Source: Acanthaster planci (lineage: Eukaryota; Echinodermata; Asteroidea; Valvatida; Acanthasteridae). From it: a stretch of DNA of 64,000 bases. A program made the position numbers and the translations under genes. Of the stretch, positions 32,899-47,800 are shown piece after piece. The notes under the pieces are model-generated. The model had not been told where the DNA came from, made no database searches, and saw only the letters and a program-made list of their open reading frames with translations. The stretch's first letter is position 1. The number at the start of each line of letters is the position of its first letter. The stretch is from contig NW_019091451.1 in NCBI RefSeq assembly GCF_001949145.1, positions 760,895 to 824,894 of the forward strand. Direction: 5' to 3'.

Positions 32899-35800
32899 CT
32901 GTCAAGATAAGAAAAGGAAGCGTCATTTCTATTGCAAAAACTGTTCCACCAAGTTGAAGTGTCAATGCAGACAAACATGAAAGATACAAACACTGTAAAA
33001 ATGACACCAAAACAGAATGAATTGGAAAGAAATATTCAAAATGCTCCACTACAATGCAAGAACCTTGATACGTTTGTTTTGCATTAGAATATTTTCATGG
33101 CCACATCAATGAATACAATATTACAAAAAATTAAGTTAAATGTCACAACAAATACCCAACAACCATAAGTGGATATTAGGGGCAAGACGGCAAAGGGATA
33201 TCAAACGATGCAACAAAGCAATGGCTATTACAATTAGTCTGCTGGAATACAAAATTACAAATTTTTAAACCATTTCAAAAAGGAAACCTCAGACAATAAA
33301 AATGTAAAAAGGGGAAATTTCCAAGAGTGACGTGTTTTGGACCGCTGAAATGATCAAATAAAGATAGACACAGTGGATCTTTGTTTCTGGGCCCATAGTA
33401 TAAAGAATTATTGGCACAAAATCTGGCAGGAAAGGAGGATAAGTGGAACCATCCTGACCTGATTGTGTGCCTCCTTCTGCTGCAATGCCCGCTGCTCCTC
33501 CAGCTCTCGAAGCTGGTCCTTGAGCACCTTCGGCCGTTTCCCATCCTTGTGCCTCGACTTTTTCACCTTCAGTTTCATCTTCAGGGAGGAGGACCCTGGC
33601 TGGTCTTGGCAGACTATCATCATCTCCGCAGAGACGATGGGAAGCGGGGGGCTGCCACTGCTGGCGACCCCGGATGGAGCAGGAGTCAGTTGGGGCAGGG
33701 GCGGGATGGTGGCCACTGGCAGAATGCTGGTCGCCGACGAGGCATTCAGTACCACACTGGCCAGTGTTGAGGTTGAGACATCACTGCTTGCCGTCTCATG
33801 ATGGGCAGTCTGAGGCTGACTGGCGCCCGACGACACCGGCTGGACTGGCACGGGGGTCAGAATGGTCTCGTGGATCAGTCCCCCGACAGCAGCAGTGGCA
33901 GCTGCCTGCTTCTGCTGGTCTTGGATCCAAGTCTCCTCGGCCTTGGTCATCCCCTTCGGCCGGTCCTTGGCATGCTTGTCCTTCTTCTTGTGGTGGTGGT
34001 GGTGGTGGTGCTTGGCAGGGTCCTTCTCCTTGTGCTTACTGCCTGGCTTGGCCAGTATGGAGATGCCCTTGGTGGGTTTGGCAGGGGGTGGTCCCGGTAG
34101 AGGCTTGTGCTCCTGCTTGTTGAGGTAACGCTCATAGGGAAGAATTAACCTACACAGGCAAAATACAGCACAACATCTGGTTTTAATTCCTTTCTTGAAA
34201 CATCTTTTATGTTCATCCAATCACAGTGACACGTATGTGGCAAAATCCACTGTGGTGCACATGGCCATCATTTCAGTCATTTCCTCCTGGTCGGGGGGGG
34301 CATTAATAACCCTGTCTTAGTCCATGTCCTAGACCTCTATCACGGGGCAGCCATCTTACTTTTCTGCCATTCAAAGTAATGTTACCTAAACTGAGGCTGG
34401 AAGGAAAAGTAGTCTGTTCTCTGGAATCAATATGTGTAGCTGTATTTCTACATGTAGTACCAACATTAGGAAACATGACACACATAGCAGCATCTTGATA
34501 ATGGTCTACAGAAGCCACTGGCAATGACTGTGGCCACTTTCCAAAGACACATCGCCTACTCCCTGCTGCAACAAGTTTCTTTGGGCTTTTCGGGGGTGAG
34601 CTGTTACACGAGGCCACAATTTTTATCACACAACTGATACTGTCATGATTTTGAATCGTTTAAGTTGTCAAAATTGTTCAAAGAGGAGGGAGAGTCACAG
34701 AAAACCTTATCGGCACAATTTCCATAATAACACTATGGCAGAGACTTGTCATAAAAACCACAGCAGTCCTTGTGATACCTTTCATAGTGTCTTCTTGTGC
34801 ACGTCGCAGCGCTTGTACTCCCGACGCTGCCACCCAGGACGTCGTACAGTTTCTTCCACAGCCGTCGAGCCGTGATGGCTTCATAGCCGCCAAACTTCTG
34901 ACCCATCGTGTAGAACAAGTACAGGTCAACTGCGGGAAGGAGAGTAAGGACACTGGAAATCAGGGGTACCAATCAAGACCGTGGATGAAGGACATTAAGT
35001 GCAGGGTATGATGACCATGTGATGACCACCAGTTGATTTCGCTTGGTGCCCAGGTTGCACTTTGTGCTGAGGTTACCAGGGAAAATCAATCAGAGGTCAA
35101 CGCACGTTCATTACTCCAACGCAGCCTGTATACTGGTGGGACCAAGACAGGAGAGGGTATTTGGGTTCGGGGGGTGTAGTGGACAGTGGGTTGAAGAGGA
35201 GGGTGGACAGATTGGTTGGTTGAGGTGAAGGGTGGGAGTCTCGAGATTAAGGGATGGGGTCAGATGGGCATAGACAGGCTTGACCCCCCTATAGTTCTTC
35301 GATGGGAAAGTGAAAGGAAAAGCTTTCAGTTTAGATGAGAATTCATTTAACCTGAACTACACTACCTCTGTCAATTGGTCATTCAGTAGGTAAGCACTTG
35401 AAGTGTTCAAGTCATGATCGTGACATTTTCACATTTCTCACAGGGAAAAAGTGATCTACTGATCTTACTGAAACCCAAATTTTGAAAGGGAAGGGTGTAA
35501 CTATGTTCACATTACATTCCAGTAATTCTCAAGGAAATGGCAAGACCCCTTTTCCCATCCCTCCTCCTACATAAACGACACCATAGAAAACCAAGACAAG
35601 AGTGGACTTCCAGAATTCTGGCCACTCACTCTGCTTGAAGCCCAGGTTGGGCACCCTCTCGATGGGGCTGTTGCGGTCCTTCATAAACTTGAACAGGCCG
35701 GCCAGGAAGGTGGCCTCGTCTTTGGGCCGGATCCGCTTCACCTCCGTCTTGACCTTGCCATTCACGATCTTGGTCTGGTACTTGCCCCGCAACTTCTTGC

Positions 35801-38800
35801 GTTCCAGCTTGCTGAGGTGGTAGGCACCGACTTCTCCATAATTCACCTGTAAAAATTGGTTGGGGTAGGGGAGACGGGAGAAAACAAAGGTCACATGTCA
35901 AAGGGGGTAACTTTGACGAGTGCCTGTACATCTTCTAGGTTTTCTGGGATATTTAAGACTGTTGGTATTTCTACGATATACTTTATCTTTTGGAATCTAC
36001 ATGTACTTCTAGTTCCCATGAATGTTTGCAATACTTTTGTTAAGGCCCAAAGACTTGAAATCCGGTAAGTGGCCTTCCATTTCCATTTTTTTTTTCATTT
36101 CCACCAATTTCTGCTTCTACAACACTAGCACTTCCTGTACATAATATACAGCAAAAAAAATGTCCGACAAATATCCATGACAAGTTGCAAAGACTTGGCC
36201 CATAAAATTCTGCAGCTTTCTCTGACTTATTTTCCCCAAGACTTCCAGGATTCTTCTTTTTGCTTTTCAATGACTCCGATCAGTGATGTACATGACTCCA
36301 AACTGGTGATGTACAAGATTGACCTACCTCAGCATGCTCAGTTACACCATTACTAGAGTCGCCGACCAAATCTTCATTACTGTTGCTACGGATACTAAGT
36401 TTCTTCTTCCTTGGTCTGCCTTTCATGTTTGGCGCTGTTGAAAATCATGAAAAAAAATTTGATAAAAGTACAATTATTTCTTATCAAAAGAATGCATTTC
36501 AAGATTTGAAGGTCCAAAAGGTAATATAATCTGATAAAAATCATTAGTTTCAATTTTCTTTTATTCCTTACCCTGAAGAAATGTGCAGAATAGCTACAAA
36601 CCTGCATATTTTATTCTTTCCTCTCTTAAGAGTGAAGAAATTCTTTAATGAAATAGCTGGCAGGAATTTCTTCCAAAAGTTCAAAATAGCTCAGAAATGA
36701 CAGTGGTGGTAGAGCTGGGGACATCTGATTTTATGTTGATCAAAGACTTATGAATAAGAAAATGTATTTGATTTTCCAGCCGGCTCACCCAAGTGGTCAC
36801 AAAGTTTCTCGTTGTACCCCAGCGTCGGATGCTCAAACTCGTCTTTGCAGAACAAGATGCGCGTGTTGCGGTGCGGCACGGTGAAGGCACCCAGGCATCG
36901 CATTATGGTATGCGAGATCCACTGGTCTGGGGCATGCTCCATGCGCTTCAGGGTGGCGCAGTAGCGGCAGTAGCTTGGGTAGTTGAGGATGATGACTTTG
37001 TCACGGCCGTCGTCATCATAACCTGCATCAGTTGAGAAATACACACAGAAGAACATTACTTCTGTAACCGGAACTCAGAAAAGGCGTCTTTCCATATGAA
37101 CGTTTTTGGTGTGCCTCAACTCTATCTGTATAAGTTGCAGAAAGCATTCACTGAAGTTGTTCAGCAGTGAATTGTGGCAAATGGGGGAGGATATCAAACG
37201 AACCAAAGGTGGCACGGAAAGGCGGCTAAAGTGTCCATTATAAATGATTTTTATCAACTAAACAATTTTATGGTCGACCACATTACCTATGCATCATGAA
37301 CTATTTCCGGACTGGTAGCATATTGTGGGGAAGAGTGTTGTCAACATCACAGAAAATTGGACAGAGAATTTAGGGACTATTTTGAGTGTGCCCACAACCT
37401 TTGTTTTTCTGCAATGGTTCGTCAGGTATAACCTATAAGGTTTCCCCATAGCAATGGAACAAGCATCTGTATGTGTATTCACATACGATTAACATTTTAA
37501 AAAAAGGGAAGTACAAAACAAGCATTAGTGTTATAAATCATGTTCTGTAGTCCACTGTCTAATGAAACCAACTCTCTATAGCTATTCCTTTCATGGCAAT
37601 CAATCTCTACACTCTGCCCTTCTGAGCAGAGTACGGTGGCTGCTTTGCAAGTAACAAGACTTTGCATATCATTTCGTGGACCTTGGCAGATTATAGTGAC
37701 CCACGCAAAGTGACACTGTATTACACCTATCATGAAAAAGTGAAGAAAAAAAAATGGCCAAACATTTAACAGTTTGCAGGAGGGTATCAAACACAAAACT
37801 CGTGTTAAAATATAGAAATTAAAACAACCAAAGCTGGACCACTTTTATAGAATTAAAGGCCAAATTTAATGATGCCATACATGCACTTGTTCAAAATTGC
37901 AATGCACACACTGTAATGCCACAAATATTTGATAAATGATACATTTGGCAATAGTTGATTACACCCCAATTGTGACGACCGGCATTTTAGGATCGCAAAA
38001 CATGTCAACTTGACACATTCTGTTAAAACATACAAACAATTTTCAAGTTAACTCTCCCAACAGACAGTACACTGTACCATGGTGGAAGGTTCCTTCATGT
38101 CTGTACTGAGTTCACCAATGTTGACACCATTACCAATACCACACACAACCTACATGTACATGTACATGTGAATATGTACAACCATGGAGGAGGGTACATG
38201 TACATGTACATGTACAACAGGTGCCCCTACATTAATGGACAGGCATTCCCACCATGCCAGCAACAGACATTCATTCCCCTGTGCACCTCCTAATGAAGGA
38301 AGCATAAAATTACAATGAGCACCCAACTTTGTTTCCTTGGTTTTATGGCTGTTTCCTGGCACTTCCAGATGACTACACATTGGCAGACCGTGGGTTATCC
38401 AATTGCAGCTATCCTGTTGCACATGTCATGCATGTACATTCTGTGCCAGCATTTTTTTTCCCCTCCTTTTGACGCCTACATTTTTGGTCACTTAGATTAC
38501 AGGATTAAACAGGGGAAGGGAAAATTCAAATACAGGAAAAAGATTCCTATATTCTGCGGCAACTAATTCAACAGGTTTTATGAATATCAAGTAATGCACA
38601 TGTATGTATAAATGTATGCAAACGATACACTTAAGAACTTGTAAACTCAATCCTGTGGCCCTGGCATGACAGAGGGATGTGATTTTATTAAAAGAAAGCT
38701 GGACTGATATTCTGGAATCTAGTTTGAATAGCAAAGGGCTGGTGTTTCTTTAAAATCTTCTTCACAAAATAGAGCAGCGTGGATACTGCATAGATAACTC

Positions 38801-41800
38801 TACTCCACAATAACCAACTCAGTTAAGGAGGCTTGGAAGTATGTGCATTTGTTTCTTTTTTTTTTCGGCTTGGTGCTGTGAAAACTCCTTTCATCGTTTC
38901 TCCTTTCAGTAACAAATACTGGATCTTTGGTGAACAAGTATAAATGGGAAAACTCCCTGAAGTTGACTAAAGGGAAAAAAGAGAAAAACAGGAAATGGCA
39001 ATCACGCTGAGCTCTAGCGGTTTTAAACTACAGCCAATCCAAACAATTTGTTTTCCAGCAAATATGCTATTTTGAGGCATAGATCCTATCACCACTGGAA
39101 AATACAAGGAATGGCCCTCCGTGGTTACACACTGCGCCATAATACATACTGTAGGGTGGATAAAATTCTCAACTCAGATATTGAAAGCTAATCTATCAAA
39201 AAAGGAACAAAAATAACAGAAACAAAAGAAAAACAAAAATACATGCACAAAATATACCCACCCAAGTAAACCAAACTTAACCAAAACAAACAAACAAACA
39301 AACAAACAAACAAACAAACAAACAAACACCCCAACAACCACCCCAACAAACACCCCAACAAACAAACAAAATGGTCCCACACCCTTCTTACCCATGATCT
39401 TTTTCTCCCTGTTGATTTCACTGATGTTAAGCCCACTATTCTGGGCAAACAGCGCCATGTGCTTGTTGCCAGCATCTCCTCCGCCGTCAGCCTTCTTCAG
39501 GTCCTTCTCACAAATTGTCCGGCAGCCCCGCGTCCACCTGACGTCGGTGCAGACCCAGTCAATCAGGTCCTCCAGTCGGAGAATGGCCTTGCCGCTGACC
39601 CCAACAACTTCATCCTACGTAACAAAAACAGAGAGTAAATGAACAACTGTAATTTTTTTATGTGTGCATGAATATCAATTTACTTTATTTCCATTCCTGT
39701 TCAAACTTGGGAAAGTTGTGGCATACCTTTTTTTTTCATGCACAAAATGTCTGTCTCACTGGCACCATTTCCCATGATTAAAAGTTACATGTACACTGTA
39801 CCAACCTGCAACACAGAGCATTTTTTAAAGGTACACGTAATACATTTATTTTATTACAACCCTTTAAAATTTCCCCTTAAGTGTCACGTACGCATGCTTA
39901 TTTTCAACTTGTGTTTTGCTGTTTTAAAATGGCATGCTGGTACCTGTTTGATTTTATGCTCTTGGAAATTTCCATATTCATGAGAAAATTTTTGGTGTTA
40001 TTCTAGAGAGAAAAGCTTACTGTTGCACTGAATTTTGTACAAATAAATGTTTTTGGAATTTTGCCGCCTTAACTCCCTTTCTTTGGTGACTTGCTGTTAT
40101 GTACATGTACATGTATGTAGGCCTACCGGTACATGTACATACATGGCAAAGGCCAACTGAAGCAACCCTTTTTGAACAGGAAAAAAAAAAAACACGAAAA
40201 ATGTTTTCCCCAAATTATGTCGCAACAGTAGCGCCCGTACTTGTCCCCCAATACATGGACATTTTTAAAGGCTTGATACAAACTGCACTTTTTAAAGGGA
40301 TGCCAAACAGTTTTTCATGAACTGAAGGTGTATACATGTATCTGCACTAAAAGTGTGTCTGAGAGAAAGTCATTGCATGGAACCTTTACACTGAAGTCAG
40401 GTGCATGTGAATATATCAATTTACTACATTTCCAGTCCCAAACTAAGGAAAACTGTGGTACGCCAACTGCATGTTTAAAAGCTTGTCTCGTTGGCACCGT
40501 TTCCTGTGATTCAAATACCACCACCTTACAACCCCTTAAGGTTTTTAAAGCTGGAAACACCTATTTTGACAAGTCTCTCATAACAGCATTAACCCAAGCC
40601 TGGTGGTGAGAGGTACATGAACTACCGGTAAGTACACGTGTGCTTGTCAGCCCCGAGGTCAGGTGCTGTGTTGGACTGGTGATGTGCGGCAAGCAAATTA
40701 CAACTTGAAAATTCCATCTTGATCTATTAGTTTTAGAGCAATATTTACACAGACAAGACAAGAAGTCTAAAAACTGAATACCACACAAAGTACACTGTAA
40801 ATAGGGTAAGTTGTATTAGAAGCATTTTTCCCAATAGTAGGGAAAACACTGACTGGTCTGATTTACCAAGTTTTTGCATTTGCTGTTGCACGCTTTTTGA
40901 AGCTACATGTACTTAGTGTGAAAACACTACTAAGTTAAAGTCCCTTTAATATTTTCCAAATGTACATGTATATGCATAAGATTTTTACAAATCAGATATT
41001 TCTCACTTGTTAAAATACAACTTTATTCAGTTGCATTTCATTTGGTCTCCCAGGTTTAATTTGCTTTCCTAATTCTACTTTGACCAGCACATTTTAGACA
41101 AGATTTCAAGCACACCAATGAATATCCTCGAACAACAATGTTTTCCTGTGCATTGATCTACTCATCTACTGGTACATGTACAGTTGGGCCATTTATGAAT
41201 GTACATGTACATGTGTATGGGTGGAAACTGTCCCTATCAATTGAAAGCAGAAAGGAAAAAAAAAGCCACAGCAGGAATTTCCTGGAATGTTTTTGCAATT
41301 ATAAAAATGGCTTGTTGAGCCATCTCGGGTAATTCGGCTGTTCTATACAGCCTGGCCTCTTCCCATTCAGGCAATTGGTTAATATATAAACATTTGCTGC
41401 CTTATGTTTCAATTGACTGGTGTTTTAATATCACAATCAAATTCCCATAACTCCATGAATGACGAAATAAAAAGTTGTAACATTTAATAGCCAGATTCGG
41501 AAAGACACTAGGTTCAAAATTATCCTATTTTACGATCTGATCCAAACAACAGTGCATGTAAGACACAAATTTATTCCCTTAAAAAATCTGAACCAAACAT
41601 CTGTGATGGTATCGAATTCCCAAATTGTGAATTTCCAACTATTCAAGGACTGAAAAATGTAAGTACGTTACACCCAGTTACTCAACTTCTCAACATGGAA
41701 ATGACTTCACAAACAAAACTAAGTTTTGTCGCCAATTTTGTGCATGCTCCTGATACAATCTCAGACTCCACAAGGTTGCAATTCCCCAATCTCCCAAGCT

Positions 41801-44800
41801 CAACCCTATGCCCAAAATGTAATCGCCCTCCAGTGCCCAGCATTAGTCTGTGATCACATTACTGTAAACAGGCACTTGTAAGTTTTTATTTATTACTCCC
41901 CGACCTGTGGACCCTCTGTGCCTATTGTAAGACCACCTGTCCGCCAATAGGAAGGCTGGAGTTTGGTTAGGGAAAAAAAATCAATGTGGATAAGGTAGTG
42001 ATCTATGGGACATGTGTATTCTACAATCAAGAGGAATGCAGAACTTGGGTGTAAAAAAAAAACAAAAAAGAAAAGAAAAGAGGGCCAAATGACCTGTCAA
42101 AACAGTACACATTGTACATGTGGAGGAGTTCACAATTTGGTAAATGTATATTCCACTGAGTGGCATGTTTTGCATCTTGTCACATGTGGTACCTATGCTG
42201 CCCCCATAATCTCTTTTACCAATCAAGCAGCTGGCAAAATGAGCCAGAAATTCCACGACTGATATACTTTTAAAAACATTTTGGTTTGTGTTGATCTGGT
42301 ACATAATTGTACTTATATTTCAGAAAGCTGATTCAGCACCTGCCTGTAGGCATGAATGTGTGTGGTGTGCATACATGTACATGCTATGCAAAGAAATCTT
42401 TACTGCACATGTGCAGACAAATTCTGTTTATTCTTCTCCTAAAAAATTGTCACTTATATCTCGAGATAAAAATGGAGAGTACTAAATTCTTGTTATGCAA
42501 GGCTGGTGAACTTCCAGTGAAAATGACACATAATCCAGGAAGTGTATTTTAAGGGTAATTCCTTAAAAAAATATTCGTAAGCAAGTGACACACTCCCCCC
42601 ATGACTGTTGAAAGTGGTAGCATTAATGAACCCGAAGAAAAAAAATGACATTAACTCAATATGTATCAGCAACCCAATCGGATATTAATTGGCATTGCCC
42701 AGAGCACATGTGGTTTTGTTTTTTTTTCATTTAATAAATACCAGCTTATTTGCAGACAAATTATATTCCTGAGCAATTACATGTACTTGTATCTCCCATC
42801 ACAGTTGTGTAGGATATTGACTGTTGATAAATAGGTTATCATGCAGCAGTGAGCAGAGAGACCCCTTATCACCACGTCCCATCTGTTTCAAGTTTGATCA
42901 GCCTCCCAACTCCTAGCTTGGACCAAATGAGGCTAGACTTGTCCAAGTCTTGTTTCTGATACCAAATAACTCAAAGTAGCTATGCTTCTTGTGTGCACAC
43001 TTCAAATGAGGCACCAGCTGCCTGAAATGCATAAGTATGACCTGCTCAATATGGTTAATAGGGAAAAGCACAATTCCAAGATTTCTTCAGAGAAATATCT
43101 GCTTTGTGTGTGAGGGAACATCAGATGAAGGACTTCAACATGTTTAAACCTGGCACTAAATCACACATGAGACAATGATCACACATATCTCTTGATCCTT
43201 CAACATCTATAAAGGAATAAAACTGGCCTTCCACATGTCAAAGTTGATGCCTTCGACAAAAAAAGTTTAGTTTCTCCAGAGAATTGCTCAAGAAGTTTTG
43301 CTGTGACTCACAGATTCTCTCCTGTTACAAGTAAAACAAATCCCACTCTTTCTTCAACTTGGTTGCCGTGAACCAACTTCCCAACCAAAATATTCAATGA
43401 TTTAGCAAATTTAATAAACAATCAACAGTTACCAGAATGTACTTAAGCATAGTACATTTAACAAGCATACATAATAACTGTCAGGTACATGTACATGTAC
43501 ATTGTACATGCATGGTACATGTACATGTACGTGGAATGGCAACAAATATAGGACATGTTTAAATGTCTGGACAATTATTTCTGAGACAAACTATTTTGTG
43601 AGAGAAGTTAACTGCTTCTTTTGAGGGCCCATATTGGCTATTTGCGACAATTTACGTAACGCCTTACAGGTTTTTGCTACTAGAAGATCACGAATGAGGA
43701 TCATGTTTCTTCCAAGGGGAAAAAGTGTTCACTTTCAGCATCATTATCTCCACAATATGTGGATATCTGATGCCTATATATATCCTCTTAATTACTTTAA
43801 TTTGACTGATTTCTCTTAACTGCTTTCACCTCGGTTAAACGGTATAAAATACGGAATATTGACCTTTTATGAAACATAGGTCTGAACTGATTAAATTTTA
43901 AAAACTGATCACTGAAGAGAACAAAAGCTATAAGAGATTGCGAATGGAGAACATGTACATGTACACTGGAGGAACTCTGCCATTTTCTCTCATTCAAAAC
44001 TCTCTCCATGGTGAAGGGCATACGATGCATTTGATGTCCCTTAAGAGATACTTCCAGTCTCAAACCAAGCCCAGCTGTCGTGCTATGATGCTAATGGCTG
44101 ACATGACACATAGGTACATCAGGCGAATCTGAGTCACAGTGGACTGTAGAATACAATTATTGTGTCAAATGTTAGCATGGAGCCTAATATATTGCCCAGG
44201 GTCAAACAATCAACCCAGGGCTATATAAGTTTATATCTGTTTAATGTGAGGGGGAAAAAAAGAAAGTTTGAGAAGTGAGATCAGTCCATATTGACTAAAG
44301 TCTCTGATTTCCCTGTTGCTAAATTTTAGTTTGCCAATGTGCCGGATTTAAGATCAACAGAGATGTTTTGCCTTCTGCCCAGTTCAGGAAGGGTGCTTGT
44401 TCAGAATGATTATGAAAAGCTACGTTGAAGGAAGCTCGGCAAATTAGCCCTTTGTGTTACCCATCTGGTTCTAAAAATAATCGGAGACGTGAACATGTGT
44501 GCTGCTTATCTCATCTCCGAGAAATGTCATGTAGAACTCCTAGTCTGTAAATCTTATCTTTACTTTTTCATTGAGTGGCAAATTTGAAATTCCCATTGCA
44601 AGAGGTGTACACCTTATCTTTTATTATTAAAATAACAATTGTGGGCAGGCTTATCTAATAAAAGAAAAGAACAGTTTTATTTTATGAAAGTACAGGGTTT
44701 AATTTACCCTACCTCCATGGATACAAATTTTCCATCCTTTGAACATTAAACAAAATGAGTAATAACATAATTAGCAATAATGAGAAATGATGCAAATAAA

Positions 44801-47800
44801 CTTATCAACTCTTGCACCAGAATCTGTTCCCTTAATCTTTTAGTTTGACAAGTTCTGTACACTGTATACATATATGTATACATATTAGTATCACCCAAAA
44901 CAAAAACATTTTGTACATTATATAAGCAGATCGGCATCAATTTAACAAAATTAGCAGAATTCCCAGACCAGCTGCACAATTAACAAGTGACAGGAATCCT
45001 GCAACCTCAGCAACTCTCTCTCAAAAAAAAAATTTGTCAGATTAAATGCCCTTTTATTAAATCGACAGTTATGAATAGTCTATGTCCAATCAGCTGGTAA
45101 AATGATCCCAGCGATCATATGAACCCAGGCTGCAAATTCCACTCTTATAGAGTGTTCCTCTATAGAGTGTTCCTCTGACCTCACCTGGCAAGCTAAAATT
45201 TCTGTTTGAGGTTTTTCTTTTAAACATTATATCCTAAATGCACAGTTAAATGAATGAGAGGGAAATCCAAGGTAAAATAAGGCTTAAAACGTTCATATGC
45301 GTGGGTAAACGATTTAACCAGTTAACGTCGAATTTTCTTACTCGAACAAGCTGCTGGGTTCGGGTTTTTTACCCGCAAATTCTTCAACCTTGCAACTGCG
45401 CTTTGAACCAAGCAAGCATGACGGGGTAATACATGAATGTCTACCGCGGAAATGAAAAAAGAATTCTCAAACAAGTGTACACAACCTCCATGGAACAAAT
45501 AAGGAAAATTATGAGTGTTTATACACATAAATCCAGTTTCAAGTGGTTAAAGTGAACAAATGCATAATGTTTCCTGTCATTTTTTCCCCAAGACGATTAC
45601 CAATCAAAATGTCCAATGTCATTACTTTCTATTTTGTTTAGTTGAGTATTTAGAGTGACTGACCATACGTGTACATGTATGGCCACAATTTTGCGCAAAG
45701 ATCTTCATATTGGTGTGTGCAACATTCTGCTTACAACCCAACTTTCTCCTTACAACAACAAGACTCATGATGTAAACAGTACACGAAACAGACAAGTTTG
45801 TCATTTATGTTCACAGCGCATGTGCAAGATATACATGTTTCTTTGAAAATCTTGCACTCTGGATTTGCAATCTACTGCACAAGACAGGTGTTTTTTCTTC
45901 ATTGGATCTTGGAATCAAATTAATGTGGTATTCTTCAATTTCCTGTTTTTTTTTTTGGTTCTGCCAGAGTTTCAGTGAGATTATGTGTGTCATGTTTCGT
46001 CATCTATGATTTTGGAAGAAAAAAAAAGCTCCAGGATACTGAGTCATTGAAACACTCTGTACGTATGTGGGAATACAATCACAGGGCATAATTAATTCTA
46101 TTATGCATACGGCAATCAGTTTCAGTTTGTCTGTGACTCCCGTTTCTGTGTGTCATGCGTCTGACATGGTGACCAAAAAGTATGCAAACTGAGATTAAAG
46201 TTATTAAGAAAGAAAATTGAAAGAATTGATGCCTCACTATTCTTAAACTTAAATGGGAAGTATTACGTCTTAAACTTCCAACTTCTTATTACCCAAAATT
46301 TATGGACACAAAACAAAAACAGACATCTGTCACGCTTGTAACATAATGAAGAACACAACATTAACAAATGGTGCTTTCAGATTTGCTATCATTGGTGAGT
46401 TTACAAGAGCTAGGGATGCAATAAGCGTTGTTTCCTCGGTGCAACAAAAGCAACAGTTTATAAGAGGGGCCCAGAAAGAGGCCAATCACTCCTATTTGCA
46501 TGACAATCCCACATTTTCATGGAAGCCGCTCAACTGAATGGAACAACTGGCAACTGCAGAGACCTTCGTTGCACTGCGGCACTTCTAAACGCCTTCCCAT
46601 TATTGTGAACTGCCACTCTCTGATTTGATTTTAGGTGATCACTTATGGAGTCATTTCAGCTGGGTAGCGAGATAACAGCAATGGGGAAATTCGAAGCAGT
46701 TTAATTGTAATAGTTTTTAATGACTCAGAGAAATTTGAATCAACAAGCAGCTTCATTCATTTTTTTCTCCATTTCTTCAGAGAAAATCAACAATAAAATG
46801 TGTTATGACACGAGAATATCGCTACACAGTGGTACACAGGATTTGAAATGAAGACAGAAAGCTTAAAGGTTTGAAGTTTTATCCAACATGTAACTCAACA
46901 AAATACATTTACACTACAAAAAATTTCAGTGGTCCTTCTAGTATTGTACACACATTCATGAACAGTTTTCCTTGGGGGAATTACAGTGAAAATGTGTTTA
47001 AAAATTTAAAAGAAAAAAGTTATTTAACCAACTCTTGTATTATTTGAAATGAAAGTACATGTATCATGTCATGTACATGTATACAACAGCAAGGATGTCC
47101 CAAAGGGGACAAGACAGACTTCGTATTAAATTCTGTAAGGAAACGACTAATCCTGTATACCATCAAACACAAACTTCCGTACAGTTACCGGTACGTATTG
47201 TTGAATTAGGAAATAAACAATTAAATTATTGCGAGAAAAAAAAAACAGTTACTGCTTTTATGATGCCATATAGCCTGAGGGGAAATTTATTTTGACAAAA
47301 AGAACCACAAACAAGATTTAGCAGGAAATGGCTGTTCTATCTGTTGCAAATTAATCTGTGTGCCCTGAAGTATTTAAAGAAAGACAGGTCTGGAAACTGC
47401 TGTTGGCCAAATAATTACTGTCAGCTCCCCTTCCAAGAAAATGGAACACCCCTTTGCCAACCGACCTTGAGGTACATGTACATGTAATTCAACATCACAG
47501 GACACATACTGATATACACAATATGCAGTGGGGATATATTTATCTCTGATTTCAACCAGCACCACCCACTTTGGTTGTAAAGCCACTCAAATTCAGTTTC
47601 AACTGTGAACATAGAGTGAAAAAGCTTTTTCTTGTGAAACATATTTGTGTCTAGTCATAGACAGACACAAACAATTGTACATGTACATGTAACTAGCCCA
47701 AGTCCACTGTTTGGAAGACGTATTTTAAAAAAAAAGAAAAGAAAAATTCCACTAAATAATATAAATGTACATGTAGAGAACGTTTCATGATGTAATATGG

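Larger units (their letters stand above)
37023..39391. other. ARID5 intron 3, with TACATG and CAAA repeats
   Basis: No exon seen. It holds two TACATG arrays near 38152-38215 and a CAAA microsatellite next to exon 3. Confidence 0.7.

Noticed and set aside
33411-34128. Several plus-strand frames of 88-149 codons with Trp/Gly-rich sequence
   Set aside because: They are antisense shadows of ARID5 exon 8. The Trp runs are the complement of the CAC histidine tract and neighbours.
39174-39475. Minus-strand frames with repeated C-L-F-V
   Set aside because: They continue ARID5 exon 3 past its donor into the CAAA microsatellite.
38152-43531. Regularly spaced repeats that might suggest a CRISPR-like array
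   Set aside because: They are simple TACATG runs without uniform spacers, in a eukaryotic intron.
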